A stretch of DNA of 64,000 bases, from positions 3,256,072 through 3,320,071 of the forward strand of contig NC_134034.1 of assembly GCF_964204645.1 (NCBI RefSeq), written 5' to 3'. The notes under the pieces are model-generated. The model saw only the letters and a program-made list of their open reading frames with translations. It was not told the DNA's origin and searched no databases. The stretch's first letter is position 1; the number at the start of each line of letters is the position of its first letter. A program made the position numbers and the translations under genes. The DNA comes from Tubulanus polymorphus (Eukaryota > Nemertea > Palaeonemertea > Tubulaniformes > Tubulanidae). Below are positions 31,607 through 42,069 of this stretch, in pieces.

Positions 31607-32309
31607 CTGTTCAGATATGGAATGATGAATAACCTAGTGAGTTCACATTTCATAACTCATCGTTCACCCGGTGAGGCCCGCCTAGTTTGCTTGGTCTTCC
31701 GCACTTCATTTTCGACGCCGTAAAAACCGTTACAGTAATGAATGAAGCTTCTCTGCGTTATTGAATGGGTACTGTGCAAGTCGATGTGCACTACGTCATC
31801 AATATTGGTGTTTCAAAATAGAAATTATATGCAACATTGTGAATTTTGGCAGTATACTAAATAAACCAGTCTAATGTCAACACTGCCGTCTTGTTTGCCT
31901 TCTATGCTCCAGCTCTCCCGTGATTACAATTTGCAAAAAAGAATTCTTTTACTTCATTTCTCCGATCTTTTGAATTCATTTCATCACGATTTTCACTGAT
32001 ATATATTTTTGTCTACAGTCCTTCCGAAATATTATACTGAACATACCACGAACAACGAAAACGATTTCAAATTCCTCTGCTTTTCCTTGTTCCCTACCAT
32101 TAAGACGACTATAAAAAGCCGCACTCCGAGTAATCAATTAAGAAAAGGCACGTGTAATGACGAATTTTCAAAGTTTATTTTGCTCCATATTTTACAAATA
32201 AAACTAGGTGGCCAGTAGACGGCCTAAAAACCAACAAAACTAAGAGTTTTTGATTAAGTCACATTTTCAAAGAAATACTTAAATGAATGTATACATATTT
32301 AATACTGTG

Positions 32310-34451
32310 TTACATCACTGCATTTTGCCAATCCTGGTCGATCTTGACGATAAAATTCTCCAATATCGCTTCGAGATCCTTCTTAATTTCCGCTTTAACG
32401 AATTTCTCGAATTCGTCGCTCGATATCCTTCCATTTCCGTCGGTGTCGGATTCCATCAGTGTCGCTCTTACTTTTTCTCCTTGTTCTCCGATCTGACCCA
32501 GAAATGACAGGTAACATTCGACTTCTTCCGCGTCCAAATCCCCGCTTTTATCTTTGTCGAATTCTTCGAAGGTGTCCTTCCACTTTTTAACGACTTTCTC
32601 GCTGGAATAATTGTGAAATGAATAAATGAGGCGACAGTATAATGAATTGACAGCCGATTAGTGTTTCGTAATGATAATCCGACCCCCGGGCTAAGACGAC
32701 AGTAATAGGTCAAGCAACCGAAGACAGAAGACAAGTGCCTACTTCATACAGACTAACAGAGTGAACCATTCCAAATTATAGGAACGTTAGATTATTCAAG
32801 GCCCAGGGCCCAGTTTCACGAAAATTTAACTCAATTTTTTGATTAATTGCCATTGGTTACTTCATGTTTTCAATTAGGACAACAATTCAAACTCAACCGT
32901 TTTAAGCTTAAACTTTTCGTGAAACTGGGCCCTGGACATATCATAAGCCCGAATCCTGACACCATGATTTGGAAATTTCCATTCAAATTTTGAAACCTCA
33001 TCAAAAATATAGTTTCACGAATTTTTTTCTCGATTTGAAAACATTACTTAAAAGTCCAACGTATTAAGCTTACGACTATTTCAAAAAGCCGAATATCGAG
33101 CGACCTCGGTCATGTACCGGCCATATGAAAAATCAACCCAACCAGCATATTCTTCATGACATTGGCTTAAACGAAAAATCCAAGATGGCCGGTAACGTCA
33201 GTTTTCAATGGGGACTCTACGTTCGACTGCGGCAATCGAGGATTCTACTTGTGGTAAGCGAAGATCCTCCAGGGTCGCTAGTGTGCATTCAGACAACGAC
33301 TCCCGGATTTCTTCTAAGATTCAATTAAAATCTAACCATAATTTGTTGAATTCTTTGAATGGTGAGTTAAGTGAAGTTCACCCTATATATGAACCTAAAG
33401 ATCATTCGAGATTATCAAGAAGGGGATTTGCCTGATTTCTGATGAGGGAGGCTAAAAATCTAGATGAAAGTTCATCCAAAATGAACTAGATTTTGACAGG
33501 GTTGTTGCACCGATGCGCACGCCATCTAGTGGGATAGCTGGTGGCACCGAGTCCTCATTGTGATGGACATTTCACCTAATCCTCATATCAGGTTTTAGGT
33601 ATTCATCTTGAAATGTGGGGTGTGTATCACACTAATGTGGTCCCTGGGAACGAACGACCTAGGGCGGATACCGATTAATGAAATAAACCCCATCGAGGAG
33701 ACTAGAAAAAAGAGGCACATTTAGGGAAATTTTGTTTCGGAAGAACAGCTAAGGTATTTCTTGGATAAAACAGCCATTTCAAAGGGCAATAACGGGGTCC
33801 CTCTATCATTGTCAAATATTTTTTCGAATAAAGCCGAAAGTAACCGATTACTGGGAGAATGAGTGGTCAGATTTGTAAGGTTTGACAATGTAAGTCTTAG
33901 TAAAAAAGGCAACCACAACTGAACCACTGGACCGCCCCCAGAATCTGCCCCCGAAGTACCGCTGCCGCTGTCTCTTTTATGCATATGCACTATCGATGAC
34001 ATACCTGAACCAGTCGTGTACGAAGTCATTGAAATCTAACAGTGTTCTATTTTCTCTGCAGTTGTACGTATTATCCAAATGCTGAAAAAATATCACGTAC
34101 AAATTCTTACAATATATCATCCGCATTTTGGATTTCTCAATGATATCGTTTACGAAAAATCGATTTCTGAAAGATAACACCTATTCAAACACGTATTGCA
34201 CGATATGTGGACAGAAAATTCGAGGCATCTTTCGAAGAGACATTTCATATCTGAAAAGATCTTACCTTGATATATTTCATATTCGGCAGGACCCTCGACA
34301 GTTCATGTAACGAGAGCTGGCAACGTCCATGTCCGTTATACTTCTTGGTATATTGCTGCACGACTCGCAGGAAAACCTCCTTGAAACTATCGTCGATCTG
34401 AAATTTAGTAAAAATGACATCGAACAACTGAAAATATTTGACGTAGTCCAT
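32310..34451 (-). CDS. EF-hand calcium-binding protein, copy C (three exons)
   Basis: Exons complement(34266..34451), (34005..34081) and (32310..32601) are in phases 0 and 2, about 184 residues. It starts MDYVKYFQLFDVIFTKFQ. The canonical loops are DKDKSGDLDAEE and DTDGNGRISSDE, with all acidic ligands and Gly6. The C-terminus is IVKIDQDWQNAVM. Donors GTAAGA and GTATGT and acceptors TTTTTTCAG and TTATTCCAG are good. The N-terminal half has no canonical loop. The family (SCP-, calbindin- or calmodulin-like) is undecided. It lies about 0.85 kb downstream of the copy C iGluR stop on the same strand. Confidence 0.78.
32803..32937. mobile_element. Short MITE with GGGCCCAGTTTCACGAAAA termini (copy C intron)
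   Basis: The left end 'ccagggcccagtttcacg' and right end 'cgtgaaactgggccctgg' are inverted repeats about 130 bp apart, inside EF-hand intron 2 of copy C. In copy A the same site (about 18322-18475) holds a different inverted-repeat insert with related 'ccagggcccagtt' ends. In copy B it is partly deleted. A related end lies near 55000-55022. Confidence 0.7.
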
Positions 34452-35305
34452 TTCGATGTTTCAGTCGCTTTACTTCCCGGTGTCAATTCGCCGAATGTGC
34501 CCGCCCGGTTTAGAAGGTGCGTTTTGATCGCCGACTATAAACTCGAGACAGGTTTAGACGCATTCCCTCTTTCGTCGTTATGTTAATCCCATTCAATCCA
34601 TTCAATACACGGACGAACCACCAATGTAAATTCTTTGTCTATTTAATGAATTCTTTTGATGATTTGACTGATAGGATCAGGGGCATTGGACGGTTACTCT
34701 TTCAATGAACTCCGGACATTTCGATTTGAACAGACATGCCGCGCATTAGATATATATGTGTATTTTGAACATGAACCTGAAAACAACGAACGAAAAGAAA
34801 ATCAACGTTAATTCTCGAGATTTTAATGCGATATTTAAATGCAAAAGATATATACTAAAACTTTAAAATATTATTCGCAAAGGAATTTTTGTTGACGTTA
34901 GGAAATATAACGTTTTACGAGAGCCAGCGTAGTTTATCTATCACGCGTGTTTTTTGTTGAACTCCGCCCACTGAGTAACCTCGTGGCGATTCAGTCCGTC
35001 TGAGTTTCCTAGACGCATAATATAATCATTTGAACCTCTGCGAATCTTTCATATTACAGTAATTCATCATAATTCATCAATAATTTTACAATAATTGATT
35101 ATAAAGTAAAATTTTACAGTTGATAATATTTTATGATTTTCCAGTAATCAATTATACCTTTTGATATTACAGTAATTGATAATATCTAACAATATTACTG
35201 AGATTAAAAGTATTTCAGAATATTCAGCTTATTTTACGTCGCGCTTCGTGCAGACAAGGTTTTGCTGAACGCATTTATTATTCAACGAGGAACACATTGT
35301 GTTGA

Positions 35306-37418
35306 CTATTTTCTCGGGTCGCCGCCGCCATTTTCCTGTAATTTCGCTCTTCTGTAGATCAACAGTAAGCGTTCTATAAGCGCTACCGATGACCCGACGG
35401 CTAGTCCGATAACTAATATGAGGAATACACCCGACATTTCAAAAAACGTCAACGGTTCGGTCTCTGACGTTTCGTCTGACCACCTGGTAGGATGGTCGCA
35501 TTTAAACTGACGCGTGGCGTACTTGAAAACAATGAACGAAAACATTTAACTATTGGTCTGAAACGCTGTAATCAGGTGCCGGCAATCTGACTGTGGCAAT
35601 TGAGGATTCTAGTCATGGCATGTGAGGGTCTAACGTGGTTGTTATAGTGCGCAATATGACATCAACTACTGTGGAAATTATAGAGGATTCCACCTGTCCA
35701 GTGGAACGTGAGTATCTACCTGGTGTCGCTAGTATGATGTACATAGGAAACCAGCTACCGTGGCAATTGAGAATAACACTCGTGTTAAGTGAAGATCCAC
35801 CAGGTGTCACTAGCGGACAACAGGACATCAACTACGATTCGACTGGTGACACGCGAGGAACCACCAGGTGATGCTAGTGTAGGACTAACTGTAGTATTAA
35901 CACATACAAGCAGGCAGTTATGTTGTGGGTCAGTTAGTAATCAATTCGGGCCCAATAAATTTCCATTTCAAAGTTAACGCCACCTGGTGGGTTGGCTGGC
36001 TGTTCCTCCGTTCGGATCAATAACGCTTGAGACGCATTTGATGTACATACACGTGGTCAGTGTTGTTGTACGAACCATTTCAGCGAACTGAAATATATTC
36101 AAGGGTTGGGCATTTGGAGGGAGGGAGTGAGATTGGGGGGGGGGGGGGTGAGATTGAGTTATAGTATATGGTCTTCCACCAGACACCAGGTATATACGAC
36201 CAGGGTAAAGTGTGGCAGAAATTCAAATGGTTAATATGTACGGAAATGAGTAATATGTTACAGGGGGCTGGCGGAGAATTATGATGTGGTCATCCTTAAA
36301 ATTACAAAACCGGAGCGGAGCATTTTTCCCAATATTACTACTGACCTGTCTATTATCTCTTTTTGATCACCCCGAGTTCTTATGCGGGCTATCAACGAGT
36401 TCATTACGTGTCTTACTAAAGAACCCTTCGGCAAAGCTAATGCGAATCGTAACCCGTGAACCTCTTTAAGTCCGTATTCGATTAAATCGCATCTTTGCGC
36501 TGCCGCGTACCGCGCCGTTAGCGTATCGGTGATCAGTATGAAATTCTCGTTGACAATTCTTTCAACAGCCGTTTCTAAATCCGGCAGTATATTACCGGTT
36601 CGGTGTATAAAGTTCCATACCATGATATCGGGATATTTCTGCGCTTTCGACAAAACTTTCTCCACTTGTGTGTTTTTAATGACGCCGAAATTTCCCTCGC
36701 CCCTTTCGATCAATTCGTTGAGATCCTTTATCGGTTTTTCAACGGCTCTCAGTCTCAAGAACGCCGTCATATTGGCCGTATAGGCGGCCGACAGGGCTAG
36801 ACCGAGGAACATTACAACGGTGACGAGGATCCTACTGGGAATGGCGTTAGGATTAGTCTCCGAACTGCCGCTACTGTGTCGAGCCATCGTGAAGTAGAGA
36901 CTGTCCACTAAAGAGATCGTGTCGGTTGTGTAGTCTATAAACGTCAACAACGACAGCAATATACTTATGACGAGTATCGTTGCCAGAATAATCAGCCAAA
37001 AAGTGCCGACGAACGGTTTTAGAAATTGCCAGCGATTCTTCTCAACTCTGGGCAGCTTCGATACCAGGTGCAACCACGCCGGAAAAATCGGGTCGCTGAA
37101 ATCCACGGAGGTTGTCCGCTCGAAGTCGTTAGAAAATCCACCAGCTACTATCTCCCCCTAGCGGTGGAAATGCGTGCAGTATTATGATATTTTTGACAAA
37201 TACAACAAAGTTTGCTTTGATGTTGGTTGAAAATTTGATTAATTGCCAGAGAAAATACTCACAAAAATTTGAAGGCGATCCAAAATTTTCGCACTATATT
37301 TCAAATCATGATCGATGTATGCAAATTTGACTGTAGTAAACGGTCTGTACGTCTCGAGCAGGTCGTAAAAAATTCCGCTGAAATTTCCATCTTCTGATTT
37401 CATAAAGAAAGGCGGCTC
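35306..37418 (-). CDS. Ionotropic glutamate receptor 3' half, copy C (shifted M4 acceptor)
   Basis: S1 exon complement(37263..37418), pore exon (36346..37157) and M4 exon (35306..about 35521). The domains match copy B: the ERTTSVDFSDPI Arg, M1, AAYTANMTAFL in M3, LRFALALPKGS in S2 and MSGVFLILVIGLAVGSS in M4. The M4 acceptor, 'ttttcag|g' in A and B, is 'ttttcaag' here, so the only nearby AG moves one base and the normal join would shift frame. An alternative donor (TCA|GTAGTA, four bases beyond the usual GTCAGT) would restore the frame. Upstream at 42.0-45.4 kb lie ATD and signal-peptide exons on the same strand, so this copy is probably the 3' half of a full-length gene whose intron holds the DIRS remnant and the palindrome. 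Confidence 0.7.
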
Positions 37419-37831
37419 CTGTTCAGATATAGAATGATGAATAACATAGTGAGTTCACATTTCATAACTCATCGTTCACCCGGTGAGGCCCGTCTAGTTT
37501 GCTTGGTCTTCCGCACTTCATTTTCGACGCCGTCAAAACCGTTACAGTAATGAATGAAGCTTCTCTGCATTATTGAATGGGTACTGTGCAAGTCGATGTG
37601 CATTACGTCATCAATATTGGTATTCCCTTAAACATACATAGCCAACGTTAGCTTGGCCGGAAATAACGCCAGAAATAACGACTTTGAGAACCCGTATAGT
37701 GGCGCCCCAAACGGGAGATTCACCATCTTTTTACGCTGGCGTCGGCTTGAGCAAGACTGCTTGAATTGTTTGGTCGGAAAATCGGTTGAATTTATCGGTT
37801 GTTTAACGCCCATCTGGTTGTAAATATATGA

Positions 37832-39079
37832 TTTACAGTCACTGATCGAGACAGAGGAGTGGAAGATTGTCGATATGTCAATCGGCCGGTCACGCAGGTT
37901 TCGGACCCACCTCCTACGGGTGGTGCGCCGGGTTCCGTCCCGGCGGATTCCGTCTCCACGGGATCTCAATCGCGCCAACCGGCCCGGTTACGTCTGATTT
38001 CCCGGTCCCGGTCGAATTCAATAACTCGGTCCCCGGTCCGGTCACGGGCCCAGTCAACCGGTCGCTCCCGGTCGAAGGTCCGGTCTCGGTCAAAAACCCG
38101 TCCCCGGTCAGAAACTAGTTCACCTTCAGGTACCGGTACCCGGTCCCGGACCCCGGTCAAGGTCCGCAAGGCACGCGAATACTCGATCTCTGTATCACTG
38201 CGCAAAGGTTCTGCAGCCGATCGCTCGTTAAATGCGCACAGTGAGCGTCGCCCACGAGAGCGCCGTAGGAAAACGGATAAGAGACACCGTTCTCGATCTC
38301 CGAGTAGGAGCTCCGTTTCACGCGCGCAACACCGGAGAGATAATGATATCTACCGCCGGAGAAGAATGTCGTCGGTATCGTCGACCTCTCGGTCACGTTC
38401 CCGGTCCCCGGTGCGACACCGAAGGAAGCCTAATTCCAGCCTCAGGCCGGCTCCTTCAAGCGAAGAACTACAAGCACTTAAATCGGACCGTCTACCGCGC
38501 GGTTCTCCCTTCGGTTCAGAGCGCGACTCCTCTCCAGAGTTAGTTCTTGATAAAAATAATGATTTTGACTCGGAAGCCTCAGCGGATGGCACTTCCCAGT
38601 TGCCTCGTCCTGCGGTAGGCCCTCGTCAATCCGGCGGAAAATCCGTCCCGTTGGACGTCTCGCATCAGTCTACGGAAACGTTACGGACGAAAAGGGCAAC
38701 CTCTCCCGTTCCTTCAGTGGCTACGGACGTGTTGACGGCTGGAGAGATGCCGTTCTCCGAACTCATTCGAGACGTCTTCTCCAAATACAAGGGCACGGCA
38801 CCTAAGCTCAAAACTACGCAGCCACGCGGGCTGGCATCTCGTATTTTCCAGGAACCAGAGTACCCAGCGGCGGTGGTGTTAGCACAACACCCAACCTACT
38901 TGGAGGAGTACAAAGATTCGCTCGACCCAACGGTATGGGGAGCCCCTCGTTCCTCCCAGGACTGGTCGTGGCCTCCTCTCGAATCCGGTATCAAGGATCT
39001 AAAGTTCTTTTGGTGTACGGAGCCGCATATTACCGGATTTCGGCCTAGCTATTATGCGACTCCAGGTTTCGTCATTTAA
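37832..39079 (+). CDS. Gag-like SR-rich protein of DIRS-type element
   Basis: An open frame of about 415 codons with no ATG near its start; the frame opens after a TGA at 37829-37831 and the first in-frame Met is well inside (RRRRMSSV). Residues of about 55-215 are dominated by RS/SR dipeptides (RSRSKVRSRSKTRPRSE; SRSRSRSPVRHRR), which imitates a splicing factor. The C-terminal half (PFSELIRDVFSKYKGTAP; LASRIFQEPEYP) is more like DIRS-family gag. Position next to the recombinase, not the SR region, drives the call. Confidence 0.55.
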   Translation, partial: FTVTDRDRGVEDCRYVNRPVTQVSDPPPTGGAPGSVPADSVSTGSQSRQPARLRLISRSRSNSITRSPVRSRAQSTGRSRSKVRSRSKTRPRSETSSPSGTGTRSRTPVKVRKAREYSISVSLRKGSAADRSLNAHSERRPRERRRKTDKRHRSRSPSRSSVSRAQHRRDNDIYRRRRMSSVSSTSRSRSRSPVRHRRKPNSSLRPAPSSEELQALKSDRLPRGSPFGSERDSSPELVLDKNNDFDSEASADGTSQLPRPAVGPRQSGGKSVPLDVSHQSTETLRTKRATSPVPSVATDVLTAGEMPFSELIRDVFSKYKGTAPKLKTTQPRGLASRIFQEPEYPAAVVLAQHPTYLEEYKDSLDPTVWGAPRSSQDWSWPPLESGIKDLKFFWCTEPHITGFRPSYYATPGFVI

Positions 39080-39162
39080 ACCAGAAGCCATCTTCTGCGG
39101 GCAGGGAGTGGAGAATCGAGGCGCTGACTCAGGGAGTTTCCGGTGACTCGCCGGACTCGGCC

Positions 39163-39618
39163 TTGAGCCCAGTCAGGGCTTTGAGGATGTTCCTGTCTCG
39201 CTCCGAGCCCATGCATAAGTCCAGGGAAAGACTTTTTCTCCCCCTTTCGGAGAAGTCCAGGGACAAGGTGACCCGCTGGATAGTCTCACTCATCAAGGAG
39301 GCGCTCAACCGAGAAGGGGTGCCCGATTCCGCGAGAGTAGTGTCTCACCAGGTTCGGTCTCTGGCCACTTCGTGGGCGGTTTTCTCTGGTGGTTCTTTAG
39401 ACCAGGTTTGTAGGGCAGCTTTTTGGTCCTCCCCGTCTACCTTTGCGTCTTTCTACTTGCGTGACGTGTCGGGGCTGATAGGCTCTTTGACTGCTTTTGG
39501 CGCCGTTGTTCTCGCTCAAGAGAAGCGCTGTCTCATGTCAGGTTCCATTCGTTCCCGGCTCGGGGGACTAGGGACCTTGCGGTTGGCTTTTCCGGCCTTC
39601 GACATGTTGTGGCAATAG
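39163..39618 (+). CDS. DIRS-type tyrosine recombinase, C-terminal catalytic part
   Basis: The frame is open upstream to about 39060, overlapping the end of the gag-like frame in another frame, and has no clear ATG start. Catalytic elements are in order: HxxR in VSHQVRSLATSW (about residues 62-65 of this span), a Trp in AAFWSSPSTF, and the nucleophile Tyr in ASFYLRDV. The N-terminal part (SPVRALRMFLSRSEP; SRDKVTRWIVSLIKEAL) fits the core-binding region of DIRS recombinases. It ends DMLWQ-stop. It would act in integration of circular DNA copies; alone it is a relic. Confidence 0.72.
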   Translation: MSPVRALRMFLSRSEPMHKSRERLFLPLSEKSRDKVTRWIVSLIKEALNREGVPDSARVVSHQVRSLATSWAVFSGGSLDQVCRAAFWSSPSTFASFYLRDVSGLIGSLTAFGAVVLAQEKRCLMSGSIRSRLGGLGTLRLAFPAFDMLWQ

Positions 39619-39800
39619 TGTACATATGTTCAGTTTGTTAATCTCAATTTAGTTGCTGGAGAAGGGAGCACGTTTCCCATTCTCTTTGGCCATTTGGCCG
39701 TGTAATTTTGGGGTTCTGGACGATCTCTTCCAGCCGACCGGTTTTTCGTGGTGATGTTCACGACTACGGCCGGAGGATGTAGGTGTACATATAATTTTGA

Positions 39801-39902
<102 letters not shown>

Positions 39903-39906
39903 CAAT

Positions 39907-40504
<598 letters not shown>

Positions 40505-42069
40505 CTGTAAAACAGCAATATATCAAAGAGACACTGACCCGGTTTAACAAGCACATATACACTGAGTGTATAGGTGATAGTGGGGTACCGGCGCACACCA
40601 GATGGCGCAACAATGCACTCAGTAATTGTGAATATTTATATAGGCATATTTAATAGTTTTCCTCCATATACCATGTAAATGGTTGGAGTGTAAATAAAAT
40701 CGTAATCGTAATCAGTGAAAATTAGTTCATTTTCATTGAACTTTGAACTGGATTTTTAGGCTCCCAAATGGAACAAGTCTGACATCCAATAGACATATGT
40801 AAGTTTGACGTTCCCAATGAGTGTATGATATAGTTTATATTAAGAGAAATTTGCCGATGAGAAAAGTTGTTTCGAGTTTAAATGAAATGTAGTAGAAATT
40901 GTGGTAACCGAGTTACCACTAGCAAACCTGGCGGACACTCGCCTGCCATATATATGTGGAATCCTCGATTTCCACAGTAACGGTACCGGTTCCCCATTAT
41001 AATTTTACTGAATCATTGAAGCATTCGAGGATGAGAGTGTCGTCGCGTCGTAATATTAATAACTAATCATAACTACTTTACAGTATCGGTTAAATATATT
41101 CTAGCTGAATTTAAACTTTGTTATCTAGATTCGTTGAAACTTTATACAAATTTCTGCTTTACTTCGGCCAACATATTCTTAGTCGAAGATTCTTACCTTT
41201 AGTTCAGTCGAGTTACATCGAGTTTTCTTTTTATCCGTGTTGGTTTTAAGAAAATAAACGGCAGGCGCCTCACTACATTTCTTCAGTGAGAAGTTAAAAC
41301 GTCCGCTTAACCCATCAGCTTCGATGTCAGAATCCTAGAATCGACTAATTATTTCAGATACAAATTGAAAACCATTTTGGAGCACTAGCTTTCGTTTCAG
41401 CTCAATGGGAAACCGGCAAGGCTACCGAGGGAAGCGAGGATTGAGCGATAATCTGCTAGGATCGCTAGTGGCACTGGGAAACTGCGCTTCAATTCCCTTC
41501 TACATTTATATAAATTCGAGTTAACTTTTCCGATTAGTAAATCAATTTCCAGTGAAATCTATGCCATACACTGACCGCGAAAATCAGAAAGCCAGAAAAT
41601 CGAGTTCAAATTTCGCTGTAAAATGAACTGATTTTTCACTAGGAATAACCCGTTGTTTCTTTGCGCCATCGGATGTTGCCGGCATCACGTTCTAGTAGAT
41701 TGCTTATACGGTTATGGTTTCGTCGACCAGTTTTATGAGTTAAACTCCGGCTTTATGTTATAATTCGTCTAAACAACAATTACGTCGCAAAACCTGACGT
41801 GATTTTGCATTGTACGAATGCAGCAAGACCTTTCCACAAAACTCGCAAGCTATGTGTTGCGTGGGTAAGCGAATCGCGAATCGCGTTTACGTTAGCAAGC
41901 GAAGACAATTTTGCTGAATCATTAAAGTCATTGAGAATTGAAACCAAATCACAGATTTACTGAATCGGTAAGTAATTTGGGATATTAATGACTTACTGTA
42001 TCGTAGCAGTAGCTGAAAGTGCAATAAGCTGTGTAAGCAATCGTAATTTTACTGAGAATCTCAACTTAC
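40505..42069. other. Non-coding stretch within the presumed iGluR intron
   Basis: No exon is recognised. The segment 41380-41705 is a dispersed repeat also found at about 55940-56390. Both copies contain 'ttttccgattagtaaatcaa' and 'gtgaaatctaWRccatacac', and both are bounded by CTCF-like sequence ('gcgccatcggatgttgccgg' here, 'gcgccacctggtgttgccgg' there). The linker between ATD and S1 expected for an iGluR was not found here. Confidence 0.5.

Larger units (their letters stand above)
26563..31851. repeat. Tandem triplication, copy B
   Basis: About 5.29 kb from 'agtatactaaataaacc' to 'gtgaattttggc', directly abutting copies A and C in the same orientation. It lacks the LINE and so preserves the empty insertion site. 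Confidence 0.9.
31852..37621. repeat. Tandem triplication, copy C (right-hand copy)
   Basis: It starts 'agtatactaaataaacc' and aligns with B until 'gtcatcaatattggt' at about 37621, where similarity to the array stops abruptly. The right breakpoint therefore falls inside the iGluR intron that separates the ATD exons from the S1 exon. Confidence 0.88.
37628..39620 (+). mobile_element. Internally deleted DIRS-like (tyrosine-recombinase) retroelement
   Basis: An SR-rich gag-like ORF is followed within about 100 bp by the C-terminal part of a DIRS-type tyrosine recombinase. Reverse transcriptase, RNase H and methyltransferase regions expected between them are missing, so this is a non-autonomous remnant. 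Termini were not defined. It lies immediately outside the right edge of the triplication. Confidence 0.7.

Noticed and set aside
37966-38205. SR-rich protein taken as a host splicing factor
   Set aside because: No RRM domain, no ATG and a position next to a DIRS recombinase make a gag-like origin more likely. The opposite-strand DRDR-rich frame is its shadow.
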